DNA from: an uncultured Sphingomonadaceae bacterium
Lineage (GTDB): Bacteria > Pseudomonadota > Alphaproteobacteria > Sphingomonadales > Sphingomonadaceae
DNA length: 64,000 nucleotides
NCBI GenBank assembly: GCA_947497085.1
Contig: CANMFE010000002.1
Coordinates: 62,001-126,000, forward strand
Reading direction: 5' to 3'
Positions 27,080-36,590 of this stretch are shown piece by piece; the first letter of the stretch is position 1; each line of letters starts with the position of its first letter. The notes beneath the pieces are model-generated. The model was not told the DNA's origin, did not search any database, and worked only from the letters and a program-made list of their open reading frames with translations. The translations under genes and the position numbers were made by a program.

Positions 27080-27538
27080 ATGGCAGCACATCATCATCAT
27101 GAACATGCGGGCGAAGATCTGACGAGCGCGGCGAAATCCACGCTGGAGCAAGCGGGCGAGCAGTGGACCGACATGCGTTCGACCATTTTCGATGCGCTTG
27201 CCGAAGTCAAGAAACCGGCCTCTGCCTATGACATTGCCGAGCGTGTCAGCGAGCTGCGCGGCAAACGCGTGGCCCCCAACAGCGTGTACCGCATTCTCGA
27301 CCTGTTCGTGAAAACCAACCTGGCGCGGCGCGTGGAAAGCGCCAATGCCTATATCGCCAATTCGCACCCCGGCTGCCTGCACGACTGCATTTTCCTGCTG
27401 TGTGATGAATGCGGCAGCGCCACGCATCTCGACGATGACGCACTTTCAGGCAGTGTTCGCAATGCCGCACAGAAAGCCGGTTTTGGCGATGTCCGCCCGG
27501 TTATAGAAGTCCGCGGCAAATGCGGCGAGTGTGACTGA
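27080..27538 (+). CDS. Fur family regulator, Zur-like
   Basis: 152 residues. The N-terminus is His-rich (MAAHHHHEHAGED). The HTH part is typical (RSTIFDALAEVKKPASAYDIAERVSELRG, NSVYRILDLFV). Metal-site residues are visible in HPGCLHDCIFLLCDECGSATH and the terminal KCGECD, giving two CxxC pairs for structural zinc. The CDECG...THLD form and the absence of the Fur HHHDH motif favour Zur (zinc) over Fur (iron). It would repress zinc-uptake genes when zinc-loaded; none are nearby. A REP-like element precedes and another follows it. Confidence 0.82.
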   Translation: MAAHHHHEHAGEDLTSAAKSTLEQAGEQWTDMRSTIFDALAEVKKPASAYDIAERVSELRGKRVAPNSVYRILDLFVKTNLARRVESANAYIANSHPGCLHDCIFLLCDECGSATHLDDDALSGSVRNAAQKAGFGDVRPVIEVRGKCGECD

Positions 27539-27545
27539 TTTCCCG

Positions 27546-27628
27546 TATTCCTGCGAAAGCAGGAATCCAGAGCTGCAAACACCACCGCTGCCGCAAATTG
27601 CCCTGGGCTCCTGCTTTCGCAGGAGCAC
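27546..27628. repeat. REP-like element (ATTCCTGCGAAAGCAGGAAT family)
   Basis: The left hairpin ATTCCTGCGAAAGCAGGAAT and the right hairpin CTCCTGCTTTCGCAGGAG are separated by about 35 bases. It occupies the start of the 249-base gap before dxs; the remainder (27629-27787) holds the dxs promoter region with no other feature I can define. The right half recurs inside the lipoprotein gene at 11393-11420. Confidence 0.8.
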
Positions 27629-27787
27629 AAAACAAATGCCTTTTCTGTAGAAACTTTTTGCACATTCATGCGACAGATTCATTTCATCGCTCATATGCCT
27701 CGTTCTATCGCTGTTCATAATTCTGCCATTACAATCGACAGCACGCATTTTTGCCCCTAAAGTGCAGCGCAGCCGAGGAAAGAATAT

Positions 27788-29731
27788 ATGACGAATGCTC
27801 CCACCCCGAATCCCGAAACACCGTTGCTGGATACGGTTAACCTGCCCAAGGATCTGCGCAAGCTAAAGCCCGAGCAGCTCAGGCAGCTGGCCGATGAGCT
27901 GCGCGCCGAAGTTATCAGCGCTGTGGGCACCACTGGTGGCCATCTGGGGTCAGGTCTGGGCGTGGTCGAGCTGACCACTGCTATCCACTACGTGTTCAAC
28001 ACGCCCGAGGACAAGCTGGTCTTTGACGTCGGCCACCAATGCTATCCGCACAAGATCCTGACCGGACGCCGCGACCGTATTCGCACGCTGCGCAAGGGCG
28101 GCGGGCTGTCCGGCTTCACCAAACGCAGCGAAAGCGAATATGACCCGTTTGGCGCCGCGCACAGTTCGACCTCCATTTCCGCCGCGCTCGGTTTTGCTAT
28201 CGCCAACAAACTGAATGACAGACCCGGCAAGGGCATTGCCGTGATCGGCGACGGCGCGATGAGCGCGGGCATGGCCTATGAAGCCATGAACAACGCCGAA
28301 CAGGCGGGAAATCGCCTGATCGTTATCCTCAATGACAATGACATGTCGATCGCGCCGCCTGTGGGCGGGCTTTCCGCCTATCTGGCGCGCGCAGTGTCGT
28401 CTTCGGAATATCTGGGACTGCGCAGCCTGGCCAGCAGGGTGGCGGGCAAGCTGTCACGCCGCGTCCACAATGTCGCCGAAAAGGCAGAGGAATATGCGCG
28501 CGGCATGGCCACGGGCGGTACATTGTTTGAAGAGCTGGGCTTCTATTATGTCGGCCCGATTGATGGCCATAATCTCGACCACCTGATCCCCGTGCTGGAA
28601 AATGTGCGCGACGCCGAAGATGGCCCGATCCTGATCCATGTCGTCACGCAAAAGGGCAAGGGCTATAGTTTTGCCGAGGAATCGGCTGACAAATATCACG
28701 GCGTCGCCAAATTCGACGTGGTGACCGGCAAGCAGGATAAGGGGCCGGGCGGCGGACCGCCCGCCTATCAGAATGTATTCGGCGATACACTCGCCAAACT
28801 GGCCGAGAATGACCCGCGTATCTGCGCCATCACCGCCGCCATGCCATCGGGCACAGGCGTTGACAGATTTGCCAAGGCCCACCCGGAGCGCGCATTTGAT
28901 GTCGGCATTGCCGAACAGCATGGCGTGACATTCGCGGCAGGCCTTGCGGCACAGGGGATGCGGCCATTTGCCGCCATCTATTCGACTTTCCTGCAGCGCG
29001 CCTATGATCAGGTGGTGCATGATGTCGCGATCCAGAACTTGCCCGTGCGCTTCGCTATTGACCGGGCCGGGCTGGTCGGCGCGGATGGTTCCACCCATGC
29101 CGGCTCATTCGATATCACCTATCTCGCCACACTGCCCAATATGGTGGTGATGGCCGCTGCGGATGAAGCCGAGCTGGTGCACATGACCTATACTGCGGCC
29201 GAATATGATGATGGCCCGATCGCGTTCCGCTATCCGCGCGGCAGCGGCACAGGGGTTCCCTTGCCTGATGTTCCGCAAAAGCTGGAAATTGGCAAGGGAC
29301 GGATGGTTCGAGAGGGCAAGAAAGTTGCCATATTGTCACTGGGCGCACGGCTCGCTGAGGCCGAAAAGGCGGCGGACGAGCTGGACGCAAAGGGGCTCAG
29401 CACCTCTGTTGCCGACCTGCGCTTTGCCAAACCGCTGGACGAGGAACTCATCCGCAAGCTGCTTACCAGCCATGACGTGTGCGTAACGATTGAAGAAGGC
29501 GCGATTGGCGGCCTGGGCGCGCATGTACTGACCATGGCCAGCGACGATGGCCTGATCGACGGCGGCTTGAAACTGCGCACCATGCGCCTGCCCGACAGGT
29601 TCCAGGACCAGGACAGCCCCGACATACAATATGCCGAAGCGGGCCTGGATGCCGACGCGATTGTGGAAACGGTCCTGAAAGCGCTCCGCCACAATAGCAG
29701 CGGCGTGAGTGAGGCGGGTGCGCGGGCATGA
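27788..29731 (+). CDS. dxs: 1-deoxy-D-xylulose-5-phosphate synthase
   Basis: 647 residues. It condenses pyruvate and glyceraldehyde-3-phosphate, the first step of the MEP isoprenoid path (quinones, carotenoids, hopanoids). Seen are the catalytic-His region [28 protein letters not shown], the thiamine-diphosphate motif [16 protein letters not shown], and the C-terminal transketolase-like blocks [15 protein letters not shown] and [23 protein letters not shown] lies just before the ATG. Its stop overlaps the next gene by ATGA, so the two are translationally coupled. Confidence 0.98.
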   Translation: MTNAPTPNPETPLLDTVNLPKDLRKLKPEQLRQLADELRAEVISAVGTTGGHLGSGLGVVELTTAIHYVFNTPEDKLVFDVGHQCYPHKILTGRRDRIRTLRKGGGLSGFTKRSESEYDPFGAAHSSTSISAALGFAIANKLNDRPGKGIAVIGDGAMSAGMAYEAMNNAEQAGNRLIVILNDNDMSIAPPVGGLSAYLARAVSSSEYLGLRSLASRVAGKLSRRVHNVAEKAEEYARGMATGGTLFEELGFYYVGPIDGHNLDHLIPVLENVRDAEDGPILIHVVTQKGKGYSFAEESADKYHGVAKFDVVTGKQDKGPGGGPPAYQNVFGDTLAKLAENDPRICAITAAMPSGTGVDRFAKAHPERAFDVGIAEQHGVTFAAGLAAQGMRPFAAIYSTFLQRAYDQVVHDVAIQNLPVRFAIDRAGLVGADGSTHAGSFDITYLATLPNMVVMAAADEAELVHMTYTAAEYDDGPIAFRYPRGSGTGVPLPDVPQKLEIGKGRMVREGKKVAILSLGARLAEAEKAADELDAKGLSTSVADLRFAKPLDEELIRKLLTSHDVCVTIEEGAIGGLGAHVLTMASDDGLIDGGLKLRTMRLPDRFQDQDSPDIQYAEAGLDADAIVETVLKALRHNSSGVSEAGARA

Positions 29732-30426
29732 TGTTGACCGTCGCGATATTGGTTGTCATGTCACAAGCTGAGACGGTTATTGAGGAATATAAGCCCGGCC
29801 TGTATCAACGCACACTGGATGCCTGCAAGGCGAGTAAGGGTTCTACCAGCAGTCAGGCATATGCCGAATGTGTCGAAAACAGTCCCGAGTTGCTGGAGGC
29901 AGAAAAATTCTGCACCGGCAAACATGGTGAAAACCATGCCGCAGTGATGCAGTGCCTGGGTATTGTCGATGCTTCAAACATGCCGCTTGATCAGCTGGAA
30001 TCGACAATCAGCGAGCGCCACCCCCTTGATTATTACATCCTGTCGTCGCGCCTGTTGCAGGCCGGTAATCAGGACAGGGCAGCTTTCTGGTTCTATGCTG
30101 GGCAACTGCGCTGGCGCATTCGGCTATCGTGCCATAATGACCTGCCGCCCGACGGCGAGCCTGCACTTTCGGCATCAATGAATCATAGCCTGGGACCAAT
30201 GATCAACGAATATCTTGGCGGCTACCCCACAAAATGGAAAACAACCATTCAGGACGTGCTGGAGTGGGATGCGGTTACAGCGAACGGTTATGAAGGCAAG
30301 GGCGATTGCGCCAGCCAGATAGAAAAGCAACGCAAGGGCCTGAACGGCCTGGCTGACTATATCGAACAAAACCGGGCAAAGATCGCTGAAAACCGTAAAA
30401 AGAACGGCCTCCCCAATTACGAGTAG
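29728..30426 (+). CDS. Exported cysteine-rich protein of unknown function, coupled to dxs
   Basis: 232 residues. A short N-terminal hydrophobic run ([14 protein letters not shown]) looks like a signal peptide. Six cysteines follow, at about 33, 46, 62, 75, 134 and 193 ([43 protein letters not shown]), an even number consistent with periplasmic disulfides. The helix-rich middle contains [24 protein letters not shown] and [18 protein letters not shown], like some 'DUF' proteins that follow a TPR-like pattern. I do not recognise the family. The ATGA overlap with dxs implies co-expression. Confidence 0.7.
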   Translation: MMLTVAILVVMSQAETVIEEYKPGLYQRTLDACKASKGSTSSQAYAECVENSPELLEAEKFCTGKHGENHAAVMQCLGIVDASNMPLDQLESTISERHPLDYYILSSRLLQAGNQDRAAFWFYAGQLRWRIRLSCHNDLPPDGEPALSASMNHSLGPMINEYLGGYPTKWKTTIQDVLEWDAVTANGYEGKGDCASQIEKQRKGLNGLADYIEQNRAKIAENRKKNGLPNYE

Positions 30427-30432
30427 CTCCCC

Positions 30433-30849
30433 TTAACCTTCGGGAATGGCTGACTGCGCATTCTGGCCATCGCCTTCAGGCGCGGCGATAATGTCGCGGG
30501 TCACCGTGCCCTTGTTCACCGTATTTGTCTGTGTATCCCCCACCGAAGAACGGATGCCGGGGGCAGCTTCGCCCGCCTGGCTTACGGCGGCGGCTTCGGT
30601 TGTGCTGCGCGCCTGCGGTCCGCCAAATAAGGCTTCCAGCGCCTGCTGGCTGGCATCGCTTGACTGCGCACTTGGCGCGCCGGGCTGCGGCGGAGCCATA
30701 GAGAAGTCAGGCGGAATAACCAGAGGTGCCTGGCGCGATACCGCGAATTCATCAGGGCGATCGCGGTTGAATATTCCGCCGCCAGAGCCGCAGGCCGAAA
30801 GGCTTGCCACCATGGCGGTCATTGTGCCGATCAGAACCAGTTTACGCAT
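30433..30849 (-). CDS. DUF3035-type lipoprotein
   Basis: 138 residues. The signal peptide MRKLVLIGTMTAMVASLSAC ends in the lipobox L-S-A-C. The mature start RDRPDEFAVSRQAPLVIPPDFSM(APP) is the hallmark of DUF3035 proteins in alphaproteobacteria, where some are named BamF. The rest is low-complexity Ala/Gly/Ser. The start at 30849 has GGAGA at proper spacing; an ATG two codons upstream overlaps that site. It overlaps the 3' end of lspA by 8 bases, which is fitting, since LspA is the signal peptidase that matures lipoproteins. Confidence 0.8.
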   Translation of the reverse strand: MRKLVLIGTMTAMVASLSACGSGGGIFNRDRPDEFAVSRQAPLVIPPDFSMAPPQPGAPSAQSSDASQQALEALFGGPQARSTTEAAAVSQAGEAAPGIRSSVGDTQTNTVNKGTVTRDIIAAPEGDGQNAQSAIPEG

Positions 30850-31393
30850 TTTCATTCTCCAACTTGTTTTCTGCCCCAGTTTTATTTGGCCCCGCAGATT
30901 CTTTATCCTTCTCGCCGATAAACAGCACGCGGGCAAGCAATATCACCACGCCGATGGTAATCGCGGCATCGGCCACGTTGAATATCAGAAATGGCCGGAA
31001 ATCGCCAATATGGAAATCGGCATAGTCGACCACATAACCAAGCCGCGCCCGGTCAATAATATTGCCCAGCGCCCCGCCCAGCACCAGCGCCAGTGCCCAG
31101 ATATCGCCGCGTTCCTTTTCGCGCCACATCCACACCAGCACCACGCAGGCAATCACGCCGGTGAGCGCGACCAGTAGCCAGCGCTGCCAGTCACTATCCG
31201 CAGTCAGCATTCCCATCGAAACACCATAGTTTTTCGCAAATGTGAGGTCGAAAAATGGCAATAGCTGTTTCTGCGCACCCAGTTCATTAAGGCCCAGCGG
31301 ACCCGTGACCAGAAATTTGACGAACTGGTCCATCACGAAAATAAAGGCCGCGATAGCAAGCCCCCAGATGCGGTTGTTATGGTTGTTTTCCAT
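30842..31393 (-). CDS. lspA: Lipoprotein signal peptidase (signal peptidase II)
   Basis: 183 residues with four membrane segments. Catalytic Asp pairs are visible in GNIIDRARLGYVVDYADFH and FNVADAAITIG; the MDQFVKFL and KNYGVSMGM blocks are also conserved. It cleaves prolipoproteins before the lipidated cysteine in the inner membrane. The C-terminus carries an extra hydrophilic tail of about 25 residues. It begins 4 bases after ileS stops, the same ileS-lspA pairing seen in many bacteria, and overlaps the DUF3035 gene. Confidence 0.97.
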   Translation of the reverse strand: MENNHNNRIWGLAIAAFIFVMDQFVKFLVTGPLGLNELGAQKQLLPFFDLTFAKNYGVSMGMLTADSDWQRWLLVALTGVIACVVLVWMWREKERGDIWALALVLGGALGNIIDRARLGYVVDYADFHIGDFRPFLIFNVADAAITIGVVILLARVLFIGEKDKESAGPNKTGAENKLENENA

Positions 31394-31397
31394 GATT

Positions 31398-34300
31398 CTA
31401 CCCGTTCAGCACATCATCGCAGCGCCCGCACAATGCGCCATCTTCGGGCACATCGGGCAGCAAACGCCAGCAGCGGCCGCATTTGGCATGCGCGGTTTTG
31501 GTAACGGAAACGGATTCGCCATCTGTGACATCTGCAACAATGCAGATTTCAGCAAACTGAACGGCATCGACCGGCAGGTCCGCAAGCGGATAGGTGACTT
31601 CGGCCTCCAGGCTGGAACGAATTGTCTTTTCCTGGCGTAGCGGTTCAATTGCCTCGGTCACTTTTTCGCGCGCTTCACGGATGGACTGCCATTTGCCGGC
31701 AAGGTCCGCATCAACCCAACCCGCATCAACTTCAGGCCACACTTTCAGATGGATCGAATCGCCTGCATCCTCGAACCGTGCCTGCCACACTTCTTCGGCG
31801 GTAAAGCACAGCACCGGCGCGATATAGCGGGTGAGCGCGTGGAACAGCACGTCCATCACCGTGCGATACGCGCGGCGTTTCATGTCCGCCAGGTCATCGC
31901 AATAGAGGCAGTCCTTGCGGATATCGAAGAAGAATGCCGACAGCTCTTCCTGCATAAAGCTGGTGAGTGTCCGCATATACGGGCCGAAAGCAAAATCATG
32001 GACGTTTTGCTTCAGCTCGGCATCCACCTCGGCCAGCCGGTGCAGGATATAGCGTTCCAGCTCGGGCATATCGGCCACCGCCACACGCTGGCTGTCCGCA
32101 AAATCATTCAATCCGCCAATCATATAACGGAACGTATTGCGCAGCTTACGGTACGTGTCGCTCACGCCGCGGATAATCTCGTCACCGATCCGGTGATCTT
32201 CGGTAAAATCGACGCTGGCTGCCCAGAGGCGCAATATATCCGCGCCGTTCACATTGATGATTTTCTGCGGATCGAGCGTGTTACCAAGCGATTTCGACAT
32301 TTTCTTGCCCGTCTTATCGAGCGTCATGCCGTGCGTCAGCACCGCTTTATATGGCGCACGTCCGCGCGTACCGCAGCTTTCAAGCAGGGATGACTGGAAC
32401 CAGCCCCGATGTTGGTCGGAGCCTTCCAGATAAAGATCGGCAGGCGAACGCAGGTTCGGCCATTTGCCGCTTTCCAGCACAAAGCTGTGCGTCGATCCAC
32501 TGTCAAACCAGACATCAAGGATGTCGGTAATGACTTCATAGTCATCCAGATTATAGTCAGGTCCGAGCAATTGCTGGTGATCGGCGTCAAACCACGCATC
32601 CGCGCCGCCTGCCCTGAACGCAGCAACAATGCGCGCATTCACCGCCGGGTCGTTCAGATATTCGCCCGATTTACGGTCAACATACAGCGCAATCGGCACG
32701 CCCCATGCACGCTGGCGTGAGAGCACCCAGTCCGGACGGCCCTCGACCATCGATTCCAGCCGTCGCTGGCCGCGATCCGGTACAAAGCGGATTTTGTTGC
32801 GGATTTCATCGAGCGCAACTTCACGCAAGGTCGGTGAGGCGCAGAGTGTTTCATCATTCACATCGATTGCGCCGCCTTCATCTTCCCAACCTTTTTCCTG
32901 TTGGGATTTGGCGGGCAAGTGAGTCAGATCGCTGTCCATCGGCACAAACCATTGCGGGGTGCAGCGGTAGATAACCTTCGCCTTGGAGCGCCAGCTGTGC
33001 GGATAGCTGTGCGTGAAATCATCGCTGGCCGACAGCAGCGCACCCGCTTCGCGCAGGTCGGTGCAGATCGGACCATCGCTTGCCACAAATTTCTTGTTGA
33101 TGACAGAGCCACTGCGCGGCAGCCAGGCCCAATCCTCACGGTACTGGCCATCACCCTCCACCGCGAACACTGGGTTGATACCATTCGCCTTGCACAGGTC
33201 AAAGTCATCCTCGCCATGGTCGGGCGCCATATGCACCAGGCCGGTGCCCGCTTCGGTGGTGACAAAATGCGAACCATCAAGGAATGGGCGCGGACGCGCG
33301 TAGAATTCCAGATTGGCTTTCCTGTCGTCACCCCAGCGAAGGCTGGGGTACAGCTGACCTTCCGTCTCTTCCGAACCGTCAGATGGATTCCAGCCTTCGC
33401 TGGAATGACGGAGTTTTTCATAGATAGGATGCCGCGCCGTTGCACCGGCCAGGTCGAAGCCTTTGCCGCGCCAAATTTCTTGATGTGACGTAAATCCGAG
33501 ACGCTCCGCTACATTTGGAAGCAAATCGGTAGCCACCAGTACTTTTTTACCCGATATATTCTCAGCATTTGCAAAACTTGCGTCTGTTAACTGCTTGTCC
33601 CAGCTGACTTCAACCAAAACATACTCAACATCCGCCCCATACGCCAATGCCTGGTTCACCGGAATCGTCCACGGCGTGGTGGTCCAGATCACCGCATGTG
33701 CACCGACCAGCTCCGGTGCGTTCGGCGCTTCGACAATCTCGAACGCTACGTCAATCTGCGTGCTGGTGATATCCTCATATTCGACCTCGGCCTCGGCCAG
33801 TGCAGTCTTCTCCACCGGTGACCACATCACGGGTTTGGCACCGCGGTATAGCTGGCCCGCTTCGGCGAATTTCAGCAGCTCGCCCACAATGGTCGCCTCG
33901 GCGTCATAATCCATGGTGAGATAGGGCTTGTCCCATTCCCCCATGATCCCCAGCCGCTTGAATTCCTCACGCTGGACGCTCACCCATTTATCGGCATATT
34001 CGCGGCATTCGGCGCGAAATTCCTTGGCCGGAACCTCATCCTTGTTGCGCTTTTTCTTGCGGTACGCTTCCTCGATCTTCCACTCGATCGGCAGGCCGTG
34101 ACAGTCCCAGCCCGGCACATAGGGCGCGTCCTTGCCCAGCAGGCTTTGTGAACGCACGACCAGGTCTTTCAGTATCTTGTTCAGGCTATGGCCGATATGG
34201 ATATTGCCGTTGGCATAGGGGGGCCCGTCATGCAGGATAAACTGCTCCTTGCCCTTGCGCTCTTCGCGCAGCCTTTCGTACAGGCCAATTTCTTCCCAGC

Positions 34301-34427
34301 GTGCCAAAATGCCCGGTTCCTTGTTTGCAAGGCCGGCTTTCATCGGAAAGGACGTTTTCGGCAGGAATACCGTGTCCTTATAATCGGGCGCGCTGGAATC
34401 AGCGTCAGGTTTGGGCGTATCAGTCAT
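31398..34427 (-). CDS. ileS: Isoleucyl-tRNA synthetase, containing a palindrome-derived insert
   Basis: 1009 residues against 938 in E. coli. The ATP-site signature HIGH lies in GNIHIGHSLN, KMSKS at 709-713, editing-domain motif EAGTGLVHMAPDHGEDDF, and a C-terminal zinc ribbon CGRCW...CGRCD. It charges tRNA-Ile. Residues about 340-369 (RHSSEGWNPSDGSEETEG continuing to SLRWGDDR) are encoded by a complete REP-like palindrome (33325-33410) in frame. They interrupt the editing-domain segment between GATARHPIYEKL and the conserved PRPFLDGSHFVTT. The surrounding sequence is intact, so the protein is probably functional with a surface loop. Heads the ileS-lspA-DUF3035 unit. Confidence 0.97.
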   Translation of the reverse strand: MTDTPKPDADSSAPDYKDTVFLPKTSFPMKAGLANKEPGILARWEEIGLYERLREERKGKEQFILHDGPPYANGNIHIGHSLNKILKDLVVRSQSLLGKDAPYVPGWDCHGLPIEWKIEEAYRKKKRNKDEVPAKEFRAECREYADKWVSVQREEFKRLGIMGEWDKPYLTMDYDAEATIVGELLKFAEAGQLYRGAKPVMWSPVEKTALAEAEVEYEDITSTQIDVAFEIVEAPNAPELVGAHAVIWTTTPWTIPVNQALAYGADVEYVLVEVSWDKQLTDASFANAENISGKKVLVATDLLPNVAERLGFTSHQEIWRGKGFDLAGATARHPIYEKLRHSSEGWNPSDGSEETEGQLYPSLRWGDDRKANLEFYARPRPFLDGSHFVTTEAGTGLVHMAPDHGEDDFDLCKANGINPVFAVEGDGQYREDWAWLPRSGSVINKKFVASDGPICTDLREAGALLSASDDFTHSYPHSWRSKAKVIYRCTPQWFVPMDSDLTHLPAKSQQEKGWEDEGGAIDVNDETLCASPTLREVALDEIRNKIRFVPDRGQRRLESMVEGRPDWVLSRQRAWGVPIALYVDRKSGEYLNDPAVNARIVAAFRAGGADAWFDADHQQLLGPDYNLDDYEVITDILDVWFDSGSTHSFVLESGKWPNLRSPADLYLEGSDQHRGWFQSSLLESCGTRGRAPYKAVLTHGMTLDKTGKKMSKSLGNTLDPQKIINVNGADILRLWAASVDFTEDHRIGDEIIRGVSDTYRKLRNTFRYMIGGLNDFADSQRVAVADMPELERYILHRLAEVDAELKQNVHDFAFGPYMRTLTSFMQEELSAFFFDIRKDCLYCDDLADMKRRAYRTVMDVLFHALTRYIAPVLCFTAEEVWQARFEDAGDSIHLKVWPEVDAGWVDADLAGKWQSIREAREKVTEAIEPLRQEKTIRSSLEAEVTYPLADLPVDAVQFAEICIVADVTDGESVSVTKTAHAKCGRCWRLLPDVPEDGALCGRCDDVLNG
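33325..33410. repeat. REP-like palindrome inside the ileS coding region
   Basis: Its two hairpins, ACCCCAGCGAAGGCTGGGGT and ATTCCAGCCTTCGCTGGAAT, and terminal CGTCA/TGACG equal those of the intergenic elements at 6231-6384 and 12850-13053, here without the long interior. It is read through in frame by ileS on the minus strand. Confidence 0.9.
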
Positions 34428-34512
34428 AGCTTGGGAGCGTTAGGACAGCTACGCGCCATGGGCAAGACCCGTATTTGCGCGGCGCAGCATAAATTACCCA
34501 TAATTTACCGGT

Positions 34513-35481
34513 TCAGGGCATGGCGGGGCCGATATCCTGGATATTGTCGACCATCACATAGCCGTTGAAATCAAGCGGAACATCGCGGATCTGTTCGCGT
34601 GTGGTCAGCCCCTGCATCGCATTCCCATCTATATAAGGTCCGGTAAGCAGGATTCTCGCGCCTGCCGCCTCCATGCGCTCGATTGTCCGTTTCGGCCAAC
34701 CCGCCACCAGCCACTGGTAATTGAGCGGTACGATCAGTGTTTCTCCGCGGCAGCTTTCGGGTGTCATGGTGAGCCAGCCCTGCAGCGCATAATCCTTTGT
34801 GCATCGCTTTGCCGCCGCCGGATCAACCACCCAGCTTTCCGGCGAGAGTTCACGCAGCCGCGCGGCAACCGGCGCCGGGGCCATGAATGCCATGCGCTTC
34901 ATGTCGGCTATGCCCGCTTTTTTGAGCGCAGCGACCAGTGCATCGGCTTCTTTGGGGTCTTTCGATTTCAGGCGGAACAACATCTTGCGGTGCCGGAACG
35001 GATAGGCAATTTCCTCTATGGTCGGCATCGCGCCCACATATTGCCCCCGAAACGGGAATGTCTTGCCGCCATCGGCGCTATAGCCATAGCCGATATCCAG
35101 CGCTTTCAGCTCAGCCAGCGTCTTTTCGCGAATAGGCCCGGTGCCGTCAGTGCGGCAATCAAGCGTCCAGTCGTGAAATGCCACGACTTCGCCATCCCTG
35201 GTCATGGCCACATGGAAACCCAGCATGTCGGCATCGGCCTGGTCCGCCTTGGTCGCGGAAGCCACGGTGTTTTCAAGATATTCATGCGTGGGCGTGTCAA
35301 TCCGCGTCGCAGTGCAGTCATCCGGCCCCAACCCTTCCCGGCTGAAGCTCTGATACACATTGCGGTCGGCAATGACCGTCGCCTTGCCGCGCGGGGTGGA
35401 GGCCATCCACGAGGCATTCATAAAGCTGAGCACAAGCAGGCCCAAGCCCAGAACCAGCCCGATAATTTTCACCCATTTCAT
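34513..35481 (-). CDS. Glycerophosphodiester phosphodiesterase family protein, active site altered
   Basis: 322 residues starting at the ATG at 35481, which overlaps the ribF stop (ATGA). An N-terminal membrane segment (WVKIIGLVLGLGLLVLSFM) anchors it. The family core is recognisable in HEYLENT and VVAFHDWTLDCRTDGTG, where the His of the FHD motif (about 103) is kept. However the expected E-x-D metal ligands in the -ELDVH- region read L-G-F-H-V-A (88-90), and the usual His of the leading His-Arg pair reads Thr-Arg (59-60). So it may be non-catalytic or act on another substrate. Alignment was done by eye. Confidence 0.7.
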   Translation of the reverse strand: MKWVKIIGLVLGLGLLVLSFMNASWMASTPRGKATVIADRNVYQSFSREGLGPDDCTATRIDTPTHEYLENTVASATKADQADADMLGFHVAMTRDGEVVAFHDWTLDCRTDGTGPIREKTLAELKALDIGYGYSADGGKTFPFRGQYVGAMPTIEEIAYPFRHRKMLFRLKSKDPKEADALVAALKKAGIADMKRMAFMAPAPVAARLRELSPESWVVDPAAAKRCTKDYALQGWLTMTPESCRGETLIVPLNYQWLVAGWPKRTIERMEAAGARILLTGPYIDGNAMQGLTTREQIRDVPLDFNGYVMVDNIQDIGPAMP

Positions 35482-36401
35482 GCCAGCAATTCCTTCGCCC
35501 TTGCGCAATCCGCCTCCATCTGTGCAACCAGCGCATCCATGTCGTCAAACTTTGCCTCTGGCCGCAGGAAATGGTGCAGCGCCACTTCAATTTCCTGGCC
35601 GTATAAGTCTTCATCAAAATCGAAGAAATGTGGCTCCAGCAGTTCCTTGGGCGGATCGAAAGTCGGGCGAATGCCCAGATTGGCCGCACCTTTCAGCACG
35701 CGGCCATCAGGCAGATGCCCCGTCACCGCATAAATGCCGTAACGCGGGCGCAGATAGGCACCCATATCAATATTGGCGGTGGGATAGCCGATGGTGCGGC
35801 CGCGCTTGTCGCCATGCTGGACCGTCCCCTGGATCGTGAAGGGACGCGTCAGCAATTTCGTGGCAGTCGCGCAGTCTCCCTCACGCAGCGCATCACGCAC
35901 CAGGCTGGACGAAATAATCGCGCCGCTATCGGCCACCGCGCCCACCGCACGGCTTTTCAGGCCCTGCGCCGCGCCATAATCGGCGAGCATGGCCACGCTG
36001 CCGCCGCGCGCCTTGCCAAAGGTGAAATCTTCACCCGTGACAACACCCGCAGCGCCGAAACGGTCGATCAGCAGCGCGTCAATAAAATCTTCCGCGCTTG
36101 TCCCGGCAAGTTCGGCATTGAAATCGAACACCAGCATCGCATCCGCGCCCGCCTGGGTAAACAGCCGTTCGCGCTGGCCGAGCGTGGTCAGCCGAAACGG
36201 CGGCACATCGGGCTTGAAAAAGCGTACCGGATGCGGGTCGAATGTGGCGATAATCGCGGGCCGCGCTTCGGACTTTGCCCAGCGGATCGCCTCTGCCGCC
36301 ACCTGCTGGTGCCCGGCATGAAATCCGTCAAAATTGCCCAGGGCGAGTATGCCCCCGCGAAGTGCATCGGGAATCCGTGCGCCGCTACCCAAACGTGTCA
36401 T
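35478..36401 (-). CDS. ribF: Bifunctional riboflavin kinase / FAD synthetase
   Basis: 307 residues. The N-terminal adenylyltransferase domain has the nucleotide motif LGNFDGFHAGHQ (GNFDG..GH), the FDPHPVRFF and TGEDFTFGKAR blocks. The C-terminal riboflavin kinase domain shows GYPTANIDM and HFFDFDEDLYG. It makes FMN and FAD from riboflavin in the cytosol. No FMN riboswitch is seen upstream. A REP-like element precedes the gene and the GDPD-like gene overlaps its end by 4 bases. Confidence 0.97.
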   Translation of the reverse strand: MTRLGSGARIPDALRGGILALGNFDGFHAGHQQVAAEAIRWAKSEARPAIIATFDPHPVRFFKPDVPPFRLTTLGQRERLFTQAGADAMLVFDFNAELAGTSAEDFIDALLIDRFGAAGVVTGEDFTFGKARGGSVAMLADYGAAQGLKSRAVGAVADSGAIISSSLVRDALREGDCATATKLLTRPFTIQGTVQHGDKRGRTIGYPTANIDMGAYLRPRYGIYAVTGHLPDGRVLKGAANLGIRPTFDPPKELLEPHFFDFDEDLYGQEIEVALHHFLRPEAKFDDMDALVAQMEADCARAKELLA

Positions 36402-36467
36402 GCGCGCTGCTATAGATGGGTTGGGGGCAAGGGCGCAATGGGGAGAGTGCGCTATTTACCTATATTC

Positions 36468-36557
36468 CGTCATTCCCGCGAAAGCGGGAATCCATCTCCT
36501 GCCCTTTCATCTGACACACCGCTGGTGAGATAGACTCCCGCTTTCGCGGGAGTGACG
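36468..36557. repeat. REP-like element (CATTCCCGCGAAAGCGGGAATCC family)
   Basis: The left hairpin is TTCCCGCGAAAGCGGGAA and the right is CTCCCGCTTTCGCGGGAG, within terminal CGTCA/TGACG. It lies between the dipeptidase gene and ribF, the only structure in a 189-base gap. Confidence 0.8.
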
Positions 36558-36590
36558 ATGAATGAAATAAATGGATTAATCTTTGTGCAT

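Noticed and set aside
36402-36590. FMN riboswitch upstream of ribF
   Set aside because: The gap holds only a REP-like element; the conserved RFN-element blocks are not present.
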